In this document: positions 1-7,672 of the stretch, piece after piece
How positions within the stretch are numbered: position 1 is the first letter of the stretch
How the letters are laid out: each line of letters opens with the position of its first letter
NCBI GenBank assembly: GCA_017536765.1
Contig: JAFXGV010000018.1
Span: 1 to 56,686, forward strand
Source: Bacteroidaceae bacterium
GTDB lineage: Bacteria; Bacteroidota; Bacteroidia; Bacteroidales; Bacteroidaceae
DNA: 56,686 nucleotides
Reading direction: 5' to 3'
Made by a program: the position numbers and the translations under genes
Notes under the pieces: model-generated
What the model was told of the DNA's origin: nothing
The model's input: only the letters and a program-made list of their open reading frames with translations
Database searches by the model: none

Positions 1-23
1 AATCTCAAACAATACGCGATAAC

Positions 24-98
24 AGAGATGTCTCACATACGTTCGACATGACAAAACTATGAAAAAGAGAGATCTCCCGTTCGGTTGACATGACAAAT
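24..98. repeat. Two imperfect intergenic repeat units
   Basis: Two related units lie at 24-57 and 68-98. Both begin AGAGAT, continue with a TCTC-like run and CGTTCG, and end in ACATGACAAA; they differ by small insertions and deletions. Nothing in 1-140 looks coding. Units with this general look (GAGAT..CTC..TTCG..ATGACAAA) resemble dispersed intergenic repeats I associate with gut Bacteroidales, but I cannot confirm copies elsewhere in this genome. Confidence 0.5.
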
Positions 99-140
99 AC
101 ACTCAATTACAGTACCAATTATTATATCGAACTCACGTTA

Positions 141-186
141 AATAACCAAAAAACGAGCAACCGCGGTTGCTCGTTTTTTGGTTATT
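141..186. terminator. Perfect 46-bp palindromic terminator
   Basis: Positions 141-163 are the exact reverse complement of 164-186. A GC-rich core centred on CCGCGG is flanked by A6 on the left and T6 on the right, so it can act as an intrinsic terminator in both directions. On the minus strand it ends the lpxK-punA-thiL-Imm17-like operon; the last stop codon (185-187) lies at the edge of the stem. Confidence 0.85.
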
Positions 187-403
187 ATATGCTTTTTATT
201 TGGTAATAAAAATATACCGCAGCTGTTATGAATAGCAGGCCGGCTATGCCATAGAGAATGCGGCTCTTTGTGCGGCCAATGCGTTTAACGATAAATTCGG
301 CATTACGGGCGGTGAAGAACCAGTCCCAGTCCAATATTGCTGCAAGAATGGCTGTGACACCGGCTGCAACAAATATTGTCTGTATTATGTGGTGCAGTAT
401 CAT
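185..403 (-). CDS. Imm17-like small membrane protein
   Basis: A 72-residue protein with two predicted membrane helices (about 5-24 and 50-67) joined by a short basic loop containing WDWFFTARNAEF and a GR-rich segment. The pattern fits the immunity protein 17 (Imm17) family, small two-helix proteins found in Bacteroidota and first proposed as immunity partners of polymorphic toxins. It starts 3 nt after the thiL stop codon and is last in that operon. No toxin gene lies within reach, so an immunity role here is doubtful and a housekeeping membrane role is as likely. The family assignment comes from sequence pattern only. Confidence 0.7.
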   Translation of the reverse strand: MILHHIIQTIFVAAGVTAILAAILDWDWFFTARNAEFIVKRIGRTKSRILYGIAGLLFITAAVYFYYQIKSI

Positions 404-406
404 TGC

Positions 407-1444
407 TTATTTGCCGTTCTGCACCCAGCCCTGCGCTTTCAGCTCCATCTCCACACCATCGCGGGTGATGAGTGCAAGCCCCATATCCTTGTTCACCACA
501 TAGCCTATGACGTGCACGTTCTTTATTGCGGCAACCTTCTCGTGGTCGGCAATGGGCACTGTAAAGAGCAGTTCGTGGTCGTCGCCTCCGTTAAGCGCGC
601 AGGTGATGACGTTGAGGTTCAGTTCCTCGGCCATAATGGCTGTCTGGTAGTCTATGGGTATGCGCTCCTCGTATATGCGGCAACCACTGCCACTCTGTTT
701 GCATATGTGCATAAGTTCCGATGAGAGGCCGTCGGTAACACTTATCATAGATGTGGGGCGAATGTTCTCCTCGCGCAGCTTCTCTATTATCTCCTTGCGT
801 GCCTCGGGCTTCAGCTGGCGCTCCAATATGTACTCCTTGCCCGAAAAGTCGGGCTGAATCTCGTAACCTTCGGTGGCAATCTTCTCGCGTTCAAGCAACT
901 GCAGGCCCATATATGCCGCGCCTAAATTACCTGTTACGCAAATGAGATCGGTCTCCTTTGCACCGCTGCGTTTCACGCTTGCCCCTTTGGGCGCTGTGCC
1001 TGTCACTGCAGTGCTTATGGCAAAACCTGTGAGCGATGCTGTGATTTCGGTTCCTGCGATATCCACATTGTGGTTCTTGCAGGCGAGTTTCACTCCTTCG
1101 TAGAAGTCCTCGGTATCCTCAATGCATAGCTTTTTGCTTACGGCAAGCGAAACTGTCAGCTGCTTGGGGGTGCCGTTCATTGCATAGATGCTCGAGAATG
1201 TTGCCATAGCCACCTTGTAACCAAGGTGCTCCAATGGGAAATAGGTGAGGTCGAAATGTATGCCCTCCATAAAGAGCTTGGTTGCAAGCAGGGCCTCTTC
1301 GTTCTCGTTGAATTGGAATACAGCGGCATCGTCGCCCACTCCAAGCAGGGTTTCCTTGTTGGAGCGGGTGATGCCTTGTGTCAGGTGTTCTATGAGGCCG
1401 AATTTGCCAAGTTGGGCAATTTCGGTTCGTTTGTTTGTGTTCAT
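407..1444 (-). CDS. thiL: Thiamine-monophosphate kinase ThiL
   Basis: Cytoplasmic kinase that phosphorylates thiamine monophosphate to thiamine pyrophosphate using ATP, the last step of cofactor B1 synthesis. The 345-residue length is usual for the AIR synthase/PurM-like fold. Visible family motifs are GVGDDAAV (35-42, Mg/ATP-binding aspartates), VTDGLSSEL (236-244) and GGDDHELLFTV (286-296, equivalent to the family GGEDYELL). It follows punA by 7 nt and precedes the Imm17-like gene by 3 nt, so it is translated from the lpxK operon message. No other thiamine gene or TPP riboswitch is visible nearby. The ATG at 1444 is the only good start. Confidence 0.95.
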   Translation of the reverse strand: MNTNKRTEIAQLGKFGLIEHLTQGITRSNKETLLGVGDDAAVFQFNENEEALLATKLFMEGIHFDLTYFPLEHLGYKVAMATFSSIYAMNGTPKQLTVSLAVSKKLCIEDTEDFYEGVKLACKNHNVDIAGTEITASLTGFAISTAVTGTAPKGASVKRSGAKETDLICVTGNLGAAYMGLQLLEREKIATEGYEIQPDFSGKEYILERQLKPEARKEIIEKLREENIRPTSMISVTDGLSSELMHICKQSGSGCRIYEERIPIDYQTAIMAEELNLNVITCALNGGDDHELLFTVPIADHEKVAAIKNVHVIGYVVNKDMGLALITRDGVEMELKAQGWVQNGK

Positions 1445-1451
1445 AGCAGGC

Positions 1452-2261
1452 TTATGCTCTGTTTACAATCTCACGGAAGATGGTTGTCATTCGGGGTTGT
1501 GCCTCGTCGGCGGCTTTCTGCACCTCCTCGTGGCTCACCTCCACAATCTTGCCCTCGACACCCAGGTCGGTGATTACCGAAATGCCGAATACTCTTATGC
1601 CGCAGTGGCGTGCAACGATAACCTCGGGCACGGTTGACATACCCACGGCATCGCCGCCCATACGGTGGAACATACGATATTCCGACGGAGTTTCGAATGT
1701 GGGGCCTTGTGTGCCAAGATACACTCCCTCAACCACGCGGATGCCTTTCTCCTTGGCAATCTCTTTGGCCATTGCAATCAGCTCGCTGCTATATGCCTGG
1801 CTCATATCGGGGAAACGGTCGCCATAGGGGATATTCTTGCCGCGCAAGGGGTGCTCGGGGAACATATTTATGTGGTCGGTGATAATCATAAGGTCGCCGA
1901 TGATGAAATCGGGGCTCATACCGCCTGCGGCGTTGGATACAAAGAGTGTCTTTATTCCAAGCTCGCGCATCACGCGCACGGGGAAGGTTACCTCCTTCAT
2001 CGAGTATCCCTCGTAAAAGTGGAAGCGGCCTTGCATCGCCATAATCTCCTTGTTGCCAAGCTTGCCGAAGATGAGCTTGCCGGAGTGTCCCTCAACGGTA
2101 GAAAGGGGGAAGTTGGGGATATCCTCGTACTTGATCTCGTATTTATCGGTGATCTCGTTGACAAGGCTGCCGAGGCCTGTGCCCAGAATTATGGCAGTTT
2201 CGGGCGCTGTAGTCATTTTCGATTTCAAAAACTCAGCTGTTTCTTGAATTTTCTGTAACAT
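1452..2261 (-). CDS. punA: Purine nucleoside phosphorylase, trimeric type
   Basis: Splits purine ribonucleosides and deoxyribonucleosides with phosphate to give free base and ribose-1-phosphate (purine salvage). Its 269 residues match the trimeric PNP/MTAP family: phosphate loop GTGLGS (27-32), GRFHFYEG (78-85), GPTFETPSEYR (186-196) and MGGDAVGMSTVPE (201-213). In the base-contacting loop the sequence is ITD (230-232), whereas 6-oxopurine-specific PNPs generally have ITN; the aspartate is reminiscent of the adenine-binding MTAP branch, so base preference should not be assumed. It overlaps the 3' end of lpxK by 29 nt, implying translational coupling, and thiL follows after 7 nt. Confidence 0.92.
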   Translation of the reverse strand: MLQKIQETAEFLKSKMTTAPETAIILGTGLGSLVNEITDKYEIKYEDIPNFPLSTVEGHSGKLIFGKLGNKEIMAMQGRFHFYEGYSMKEVTFPVRVMRELGIKTLFVSNAAGGMSPDFIIGDLMIITDHINMFPEHPLRGKNIPYGDRFPDMSQAYSSELIAMAKEIAKEKGIRVVEGVYLGTQGPTFETPSEYRMFHRMGGDAVGMSTVPEVIVARHCGIRVFGISVITDLGVEGKIVEVSHEEVQKAADEAQPRMTTIFREIVNRA

Positions 2262-3309
2262 AGTCTAATATTTTTTGGTTAAACTCTTTTTCCTTGTTAT
2301 CAATAATTTTTACCTCTATGGGTATTGCGTAAATATTCTCCTTTATCTCCTGTGGCAACCCGGCGGTGCGGCGCAGGCGGGTGGCATCCTTCTCGGTTGT
2401 GAGTATAAGTTTTTTACCACTTAACTTGTTGTATACCGCGGCAATGGCGTTTATGTCGTTGTTGCCGAAGTTGTGGTGGTCGGCATACTGCAGAAGGGTT
2501 ACATTGGCGCCGCGTTTTTCAATCTCCTTTTTAAGCGGTGCGGGGTTTGCTATGCCGGCAAGCAGCAATATGTTGTCGCCTTTTTGAATATCCCTTGCCA
2601 CAGGTTGCGCTGTTTCAAAAAGCGGGTATATGCCACCATATTCCACTTTTGAAAAGAACACGGGAACGCCCTCTTTTGTTTTGAGGTTTTTGCGGCACAG
2701 CTCCATCTGCTCTTTTGTGATGTGGGGTGGGCATTTGGTAACTATCACAACATCGGCTCGGCGGGTGCCGCTGTCGCTCTCGCGCAGGCGGCCGAACGGC
2801 AGTGTGCAGTCGCTCCACACAGGTCGGTTGAAATCTACCAATAATATATATAACCCGGCCTTTATGTGGCGGTGCTGGTAGGCATCGTCAAGCAGTATCA
2901 CCGATGGCGCATCATCGTTTGCAAGCAGGTTGGTTGCTCCGGTAACGCGTTTCTCGCACACGGCTACCGTTATATCGGGGAATTTCTCCTTTATCTGGAA
3001 CGGCTCGTCGCCAATCATAGGCATAGTGGTGTGCTCGTCGGCTTTTATATATCCACGGGTTTTGCGCCCATAGCCGCGGCTTAGCACAGCTACCTTCCAA
3101 TGCTCCTTGAGCAGGCGTATAAGATATTCTGTGTGAGGGGTTTTGCCTGTGCCACCCACCGTGATGTTGCCAATGCATATGATGGGCGTGTCGAAGGGTT
3201 GGCTGCGGAGCCTTCCGCTATCGAATGCGCGGTTGCGCGCCTCCATTATCCAGCGATAGGGGTTCAGCGTGTCGGCAATGGTTTTTAATATACCTTTCTC
3301 CTTGTGCAT
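2233..3309 (-). CDS. lpxK: Tetraacyldisaccharide 4'-kinase LpxK
   Basis: Inner-membrane kinase that adds the 4'-phosphate to the lipid A disaccharide precursor in lipopolysaccharide synthesis. The Walker A motif GNITVGGTGKTP lies at residues 47-58 after an N-terminal amphipathic region, as in LpxK. The ATG at 3309 (358 residues) is preferred: a TTG two codons upstream is possible, but the -7 promoter box at 3331-3338 puts the transcript start near 3324, leaving a very short leader either way. It is first in a four-gene operon, and its end overlaps punA by 29 nt. Confidence 0.94.
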   Translation of the reverse strand: MHKEKGILKTIADTLNPYRWIMEARNRAFDSGRLRSQPFDTPIICIGNITVGGTGKTPHTEYLIRLLKEHWKVAVLSRGYGRKTRGYIKADEHTTMPMIGDEPFQIKEKFPDITVAVCEKRVTGATNLLANDDAPSVILLDDAYQHRHIKAGLYILLVDFNRPVWSDCTLPFGRLRESDSGTRRADVVIVTKCPPHITKEQMELCRKNLKTKEGVPVFFSKVEYGGIYPLFETAQPVARDIQKGDNILLLAGIANPAPLKKEIEKRGANVTLLQYADHHNFGNNDINAIAAVYNKLSGKKLILTTEKDATRLRRTAGLPQEIKENIYAIPIEVKIIDNKEKEFNQKILDYVTENSRNS

Positions 3310-3330
3310 CGGCAATTGATTTTCTTAATG

Positions 3331-3338
3331 CAAAAATA
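3331..3338 (-). promoter_or_regulatory. Promoter -7 box of lpxK operon
   Basis: On the minus strand this reads TATTTTTG, a full match to the Bacteroidota housekeeping -7 consensus TAnnTTTG. A T-rich TTTC element lies about 20 nt upstream. The predicted transcript start is near 3324, 15 nt before the lpxK ATG at 3309. Confidence 0.65.
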
Positions 3339-3462
3339 GCCAAATAATCGGTAATGGAAATACTTTAATCCCATTTTCTCCGTTTATTACTATGTAAAAA
3401 TGTTAAAAAAGAACTATTAGGCCGCTTTTTTGCATTTTAGGCAAAAGGTTTTTTCATAAAAG

Positions 3463-3535
3463 TTTATGTATTCGAAAAAAAAACTTACTTTTGCCGTGAA
3501 ATAGAGTGCAGGTTATAAAAATTTTTGTATCTTGC
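3463..3535 (+). promoter_or_regulatory. Promoter region for tRNA-Ser and exbB operon
   Basis: A TACTTTTG box (3486-3493) fits TAnnTTTG, with a TTTA -33-like element at 3463-3466 spaced 19 nt upstream. A second, weaker candidate is TATCTTGC at 3528-3535, 30 nt before the tRNA. The rest of 3316-3703 holds only A/T-rich sequence and the tRNA gene. Confidence 0.55.
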
Positions 3536-3565
3536 ACGCCGAATAGCGGGTTGTTGCCTGTAAAG

Positions 3566-3653
3566 GGAAAGGTGCTCGAGTGGCTGAAGAGGCACGCCTG
3601 GAAAGCGTGTATACGTCAAAAGCGTATCGGGGGTTCGAATCCCCCTCTTTCCG
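3566..3653 (+). tRNA. tRNA-Ser (GGA anticodon)
   Basis: An 88-nt cloverleaf with a long variable arm, as expected of a class II tRNA. The acceptor stem pairs GGAAAGG (3566-3572) with TCTTTCC (3646-3652), closing with a G-U pair, and the discriminator is G3653. The anticodon stem CACGC/GCGTG encloses loop CTGGAAA with anticodon GGA at 3600-3602, reading UCC and UCU. The T arm is GGGGG-TTCGAAT-CCCCC. The CCA end is not encoded (GCA follows). No terminator is visible between it and exbB 50 nt downstream. Confidence 0.97.
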
Positions 3654-3687
3654 CAACTGAGATAATATTAACTTAAAATATAAATTT

Positions 3688-3697
3688 TTAAAAATTA
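3688..3697 (+). promoter_or_regulatory. A/T-rich start element before exbB
   Basis: TTAAAAATTA ends 6 nt before the exbB ATG at 3704. It matches 10 of the 12 bases of the element found before the rubrerythrin, rpsL and rplC genes. No Shine-Dalgarno sequence is present. Confidence 0.5.
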
Positions 3698-3703
3698 CAC
3701 ACA

Positions 3704-4531
3704 ATGAAAAAGCTTTTTGCAATTGTTGCAATGTTGGGTATGTTCACATTCGGTACCCAAATGGTTTATGCACAGGACGAAGCTGCTCCTGTTGCTACAG
3801 AGGTAAGTGATTCAACTGCTACTGATTCAACAGCTGTTGCCGAGGAGGTTGCTCCCGTAGAAGAGGCTCCCGCCGTTGTTGAGGAGGCTGAGCAGGAGGG
3901 TTTCCACAAAATCTTGAAGACAAAGTTCATCGAGGGTGATGCTGCATTTATGGCATTGGTTGCCATCGCTATGGTTATCGGTCTTGCATTCTGCATTGAG
4001 CGTATCATCTATTTGAGCCTTGCTCAGGTAAACACAAAGAAACTTATGGAGTCTATCGCTGCTGCTTTGGAGGCTAAGGACGTTGAGAAAGCAAAAGAGA
4101 TCTGCCGCAACACAGCCGGTCCCGTTGCCGCTATCTGCTACCAGGGCTTGATGCGCATTGACGAGGGCTTGGACACTGTTGAGCGTTCGGTTGTTTCTTA
4201 CGGTAGCGTTCAGAGCGGTCTTTTGGAGAATGGTTGCTCTTGGATTACACTTTTGATTGCTATGGCTCCTTCACTCGGATTCTTGGGTACTGTGATTGGT
4301 ATGGTTATGGCGTTCGACGAAATCCAGCGTGCAGGTGACATCTCTCCGACTATCGTTGCCGGCGGTATGAAGGTGGCCTTGATTACCACTATCTATGGTA
4401 TCATCGTAGCTCTTATCCTTCAGGTATTCTACAACTACATCCTTAGTAAGATTGAGGCTATCACAGCCGATATGGAGGATTCTTCTATCGTGCTCCTCGA
4501 CCTTCTTACAAAGTACAACCTTAAAAAGTAA
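3704..4531 (+). CDS. exbB: ExbB/MotA/TolQ-family proton channel
   Basis: Inner-membrane stator subunit of an ExbBD-type motor that uses the proton gradient to drive periplasmic work, classically TonB-dependent outer-membrane transport. A signal-like hydrophobic segment (1-24) is followed by an acidic Ala/Glu-rich periplasmic stretch (25-66), then helices at about 82-104, 181-204 and 223-247; the latter two carry the conserved TolQ/ExbB sequence (GFLGTVIGMVMAF, GGMKVALITTIYG). The 275-residue length and N-terminal extension are common in Bacteroidota ExbB. It heads an operon with a four-helix protein and two exbD genes. No tonB is in the window. Confidence 0.92.
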   Translation: MKKLFAIVAMLGMFTFGTQMVYAQDEAAPVATEVSDSTATDSTAVAEEVAPVEEAPAVVEEAEQEGFHKILKTKFIEGDAAFMALVAIAMVIGLAFCIERIIYLSLAQVNTKKLMESIAAALEAKDVEKAKEICRNTAGPVAAICYQGLMRIDEGLDTVERSVVSYGSVQSGLLENGCSWITLLIAMAPSLGFLGTVIGMVMAFDEIQRAGDISPTIVAGGMKVALITTIYGIIVALILQVFYNYILSKIEAITADMEDSSIVLLDLLTKYNLKK

Positions 4532-4560
4532 TTTCAAACAGCTCTAAATACTATTAAATT

Positions 4561-5055
4561 ATGAAAGCTGAATTATCAAGTAAAATTTCATCTTACATAT
4601 TCTATATCCTTATGGCAGTAACAGCCTTTGTGCTTGTTATGTTCTATTGCGTGGGATATGACAATATGTCAAGTGTAACGGGCGGTGCCTTTGTTACCGA
4701 TCCCGAGTACACCGACCTATTGATGTATTGGATATATGTATTGATGGTGGTTGGCATTGTGCTGGTTGTCGTATTCGGTTTCGCACAGTTCGTTGCCAAC
4801 ATTAAGACCGATCCCAAGGGCGCGGTAAAGAGCATTGGCTCTATTGCCGCTATGGTAGCGCTGTTTGCGGCTGCTTATGCGGTTTCTTCAGACGCTCCCA
4901 TTCTCATCAATAATACATTGTTCGAGGATAAGGGTACATTGGTGCTTGCTGACGTTTGCATCTATGTGCAGTATGTGCTCTTCTCTGTATGTTTGGTTGC
5001 TGCTATTCTCAGCCTCTTGGGCGTATTCAAAGGATTTAACAAAATTAAAGCGTAA
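4561..5055 (+). CDS. Four-helix membrane protein of exbBD operon
   Basis: An unnamed 164-residue membrane protein with four predicted helices (about 11-30, 56-80, 93-113, 131-155) and short loops. I recognise no enzymatic motif. It sits 29 nt after exbB and 5 nt before the first exbD, so co-translation with the channel subunits is very likely. This suggests an accessory subunit or assembly factor of the ExbBD complex. That role is inferred from position only. Confidence 0.8.
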   Translation: MKAELSSKISSYIFYILMAVTAFVLVMFYCVGYDNMSSVTGGAFVTDPEYTDLLMYWIYVLMVVGIVLVVVFGFAQFVANIKTDPKGAVKSIGSIAAMVALFAAAYAVSSDAPILINNTLFEDKGTLVLADVCIYVQYVLFSVCLVAAILSLLGVFKGFNKIKA

Positions 5056-5060
5056 TAAAA

Positions 5061-5657
5061 ATGGGTAAAAGAAAAGTTCCGGGAATTAACGCCAGCTCAA
5101 CGGCCGACATCTCGTTCATCTTGCTCATATTCTTCCTGGTAACCACTTCAATGGATACCGACCGCGGTTTGCAGGTACGCTTGCCTCAGCCACCCGATGA
5201 AACACAGCTGCAGGATCCTCCCAAGATTCGCAAACGTAACAGTTTGGTGGTGAATGTAAATATGAATAACGAGATTCTTATTACCCAGGGTGAGAAGGTT
5301 CCCTATGTTATTCCTGTTACAGAGCTTCGCGCATTGGCAAAGGAGTTTATCGCTAACCCCGAAAACCGCCCCGACTATCCCGAGAAGCACGCAGAGAAAC
5401 TGCCCGATCCCTTCGGAGTGCAGATGGTTACAAGCAAGCACGTTATTTCGTTGCAGACCGACCGTGCCACAAACTACGATACCTATTTCCAGGTGGAGAA
5501 CGAGTTGTACGGTGCCTACAATGAATTGCGCGACGAGTTGGCAAGAAAGACTTTCGGTCGTCCCTTTGATGAGTGTAACGAAGACCAGCAATTCGCTTGT
5601 CGTATGTACTATAAAACAATGATATCGGAGGCAGAACCCCGTACATATAATCAGTAA
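5061..5657 (+). CDS. exbD: ExbD/TolR-family subunit, long form
   Basis: Single-pass periplasmic partner of ExbB. A short basic cytoplasmic tail leads into one helix (16-32) starting with Asp16 in TADISF, the position of the proton-carrying aspartate of ExbD/TolR. The periplasmic part runs to residue 198, about 50 residues longer than the usual ExbD, with a middle insertion rich in Pro, Glu and Asp. It ends 5 nt before the second exbD. Two ExbD paralogues in one operon suggest a hetero-oligomeric periplasmic part. Confidence 0.9.
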   Translation: MGKRKVPGINASSTADISFILLIFFLVTTSMDTDRGLQVRLPQPPDETQLQDPPKIRKRNSLVVNVNMNNEILITQGEKVPYVIPVTELRALAKEFIANPENRPDYPEKHAEKLPDPFGVQMVTSKHVISLQTDRATNYDTYFQVENELYGAYNELRDELARKTFGRPFDECNEDQQFACRMYYKTMISEAEPRTYNQ

Positions 5658-5662
5658 TAACT

Positions 5663-6124
5663 ATGAGTAAGTTCGGAAAAAAGGAAAAGGCAGAAATGCC
5701 TGAGTTGAACACCTCGTCATTGCCCGACTTGATCTTCTCTATCCTCTTCTTCTTTATGATTGTGACATCAATGCGTGAAGTGGAGTTGAAGGTGGAGTTT
5801 AAGATTCCTCAGGGTACTGAGTTGGAGAAACTCGAACGCAAGTCTTTGGTATCAAACATATACATAGGTAAGCCTACTCGCGATTACCGTGCAAAGCTCG
5901 GTGTTTCGAGCCGCATTCAGTTGAACGACAAGTTTGCTGATGTATCGCATATTCGCGAGTATATCCAGGATGAGCGTGAGGGTTTGGCCGAGCGTGACAA
6001 ACCTTTTATGAAGGTTTCTATCAAAGCCGACGTTAATACCCAAATGGGTATTCTTACCGACGTGAAGATGGAGTTGCGTAAGGCGTGGGCGCTTGCTATA
6101 GTTTATTCTTCTACACAGCGCTAA
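5663..6124 (+). CDS. exbD: ExbD/TolR-family subunit, short form
   Basis: A 153-residue protein with a single helix (22-37) beginning at Asp22 (SLPDLIFS), the expected protonatable residue, and a compact periplasmic domain of ordinary ExbD size. It is last in the tRNA-Ser/exbB operon and is followed after 32 nt by a strong terminator. It differs clearly from the preceding ExbD in length and sequence, so the pair is not a recent tandem duplication. Confidence 0.9.
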   Translation: MSKFGKKEKAEMPELNTSSLPDLIFSILFFFMIVTSMREVELKVEFKIPQGTELEKLERKSLVSNIYIGKPTRDYRAKLGVSSRIQLNDKFADVSHIREYIQDEREGLAERDKPFMKVSIKADVNTQMGILTDVKMELRKAWALAIVYSSTQR

Positions 6125-6156
6125 AAGTGATTTAATCCCTTCGGGGGTACATAGAT

Positions 6157-6195
6157 AAAATAGTTCGGCAGCCCGCGGGCTGCCGAACTATTTTT
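6157..6195. terminator. Terminator between exbD and folA
   Basis: Positions 6161-6175 and 6176-6190 form a perfect 15-bp inverted repeat (TAGTTCGGCAGCCCG and its complement). A4 precedes it and T5 follows, so it can serve the exbB operon on the plus strand and thyA-folA on the minus strand. Confidence 0.9.
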
Positions 6196-6239
6196 ATTGT
6201 TGAAACAGACAGGGGAGTGTATAAGGCTTGCTATGGCTT

Positions 6240-6734
6240 TTACCCTCTTTTCAAGTATGTGACAAAACGGTAATCGTGGCTGTGTTTCTCGTCGGCCGTG
6301 TAGTCCGCCTGCTCAATAACCTCCCACTCCTTTTTGTCAAACGTGGGGAAGAAGGCGTCGGCCTCGGCAGGGGTGTCTTTCACCTCGGTGAGGCACAGAA
6401 TATCGGCAATGGGCAGCGCGCTCCTGTATAGCTGCTCACCGCCTATTATGTAAACTATCTCCTCGTCTATGCAGTTGGCAAGTGCCTCTTCCAATGATGT
6501 GAAGTGCTCGGCGCCGGCAAACTCGCTCTCCTTGCGCGAGAGTACAATGTTGCGACGGTTAGGCAGCGCTCCCTTGGGCAGGGAACGGAATGTGTTGCTG
6601 CCCATAATTATTGTGTGCCCTATGGTGAGCTCCTTGAAGCGCTTGAGGTCGTTGGGCAGCCAATAGATAAGCTTGTTGTTTATGCCTATGGCGTTGTTCT
6701 GTGCCACAGCGGCAATAAGTGCAACCTTGTACAT
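6240..6734 (-). CDS. folA: Dihydrofolate reductase
   Basis: Reduces dihydrofolate to tetrahydrofolate with NADPH. It has 164 residues, with the N-terminal VALIAAVAQNNAIG strand-loop, the active-site segment WLPNDLKRFK with Asp29 as the catalytic acid, GSNTFRSLP (46-53, normally G-R/K-T-F-S-L) and the IIGGEQLY nucleotide-binding motif. It follows thyA by 39 nt in the same direction. This pairs the enzyme that produces dihydrofolate with the one that recycles it. Confidence 0.95.
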   Translation of the reverse strand: MYKVALIAAVAQNNAIGINNKLIYWLPNDLKRFKELTIGHTIIMGSNTFRSLPKGALPNRRNIVLSRKESEFAGAEHFTSLEEALANCIDEEIVYIIGGEQLYRSALPIADILCLTEVKDTPAEADAFFPTFDKKEWEVIEQADYTADEKHSHDYRFVTYLKRG

Positions 6735-6773
6735 CGTTTTTTTTGTTTTAGTTGTTTGTAATACTCCTCTCCC

Positions 6774-7568
6774 TTATACCGATACCTCGGCTTTTATGTG
6801 GGGGTGCGCATCGTAATCTTCCAATGAGAAATCTTCGAACTTGAACCCGAAAATGTCCTTTACATCGGGGTTTATTGCCATACGGGGCAGCTTGCGCGGC
6901 TCGCGTGTGAGTTGCAGTTTGGCCTGCTCTATGTGGTTCAGGTATAGGTGCGCATCACCTAAGGTGTGGACAAAATCACCCGGTTTCAAGCCTGTTACTT
7001 GTGCCATCATAAGCAGCAGCAACGAGTACGATGCAATGTTGAAGGGAACGCCTAAGAAACAGTCGGCGCTGCGCTGGTATAGTTGCAGGCTCAAACGGCC
7101 GTCGGCAACGTAGAACTGGAACATTGCGTGGCAGGGTGGCAGGTTCATATTCTTTATGTCGGCTACGTTCCAGGCGTTCACAATTATGCGGCGCGAATCG
7201 GGGTTGTTCTTCAGTGTGTTCACAACCTCGCTTATCTGGTCTATGTGCTCGCCGTCGTACCCGGGCCACGACCTCCATTGGTAGCCGTAAATATGCCCCA
7301 AATCGCCCTTTTCATCGGCCCGTTCGTTCCATATTCTCACGCCGTTGTCCTGCAAATATTTTACGTTAGTGTCGCCGTTGAGGAACCACAGCAGTTCGTG
7401 AATAATGGATTTCAGGTGCAGCTTTTTTGTGGTGAGGCAGGGGAAACCATCTTCGAGGTTGAAGCGCATCTGGTGGCCGAACACGCTTATTGTGCCCGTG
7501 CCTGTGCGGTCCTCCTTTTTTGTGCCTTCGGTGAGTATCCTGTTGAGCAGGTCTAAATATTGTTTCAT
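6774..7568 (-). CDS. thyA: Thymidylate synthase ThyA
   Basis: Methylates dUMP to dTMP using methylenetetrahydrofolate, leaving dihydrofolate for FolA next door. The start at 7568 gives 264 residues, the E. coli length; an in-frame ATG at 7601 would lie upstream of the predicted transcript start. Catalytic Cys146 sits in [10 protein letters not shown], and [12 protein letters not shown] and HTLGDAHLY are intact. Odd feature: the motif normally read IWxEWADE is IWNERADE, with Arg83 where nearly all ThyA proteins carry Trp in the folate pocket (codon CGG rather than TGG). All other key residues look normal, so the enzyme is probably still functional. Confidence 0.95.
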   Translation of the reverse strand: MKQYLDLLNRILTEGTKKEDRTGTGTISVFGHQMRFNLEDGFPCLTTKKLHLKSIIHELLWFLNGDTNVKYLQDNGVRIWNERADEKGDLGHIYGYQWRSWPGYDGEHIDQISEVVNTLKNNPDSRRIIVNAWNVADIKNMNLPPCHAMFQFYVADGRLSLQLYQRSADCFLGVPFNIASYSLLLLMMAQVTGLKPGDFVHTLGDAHLYLNHIEQAKLQLTREPRKLPRMAINPDVKDIFGFKFEDFSLEDYDAHPHIKAEVSV

Positions 7569-7590
7569 TTTATTTGATGTTTCTTTTGTG

Positions 7591-7598
7591 CGAAGATA
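7591..7598 (-). promoter_or_regulatory. Promoter -7 box of thyA-folA
   Basis: Reads TATCTTCG on the minus strand, one mismatch from TAnnTTTG. It places the transcript start near 7584, just ahead of the ATG at 7568, and argues against the longer reading frame from 7601. Confidence 0.5.
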
Positions 7599-7672
7599 CA
7601 ATTTATTTTTATAGATTGAAATCAGTATAACGATAATTGCATAAATAATAGTTATTATTTATTCATTTTTGC

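Noticed and set aside
3428-3446. Weak hairpin TTTTGC/GCAAAA
   Set aside because: Only six A/T-rich pairs, with no gene upstream on the plus strand that needs a terminator.
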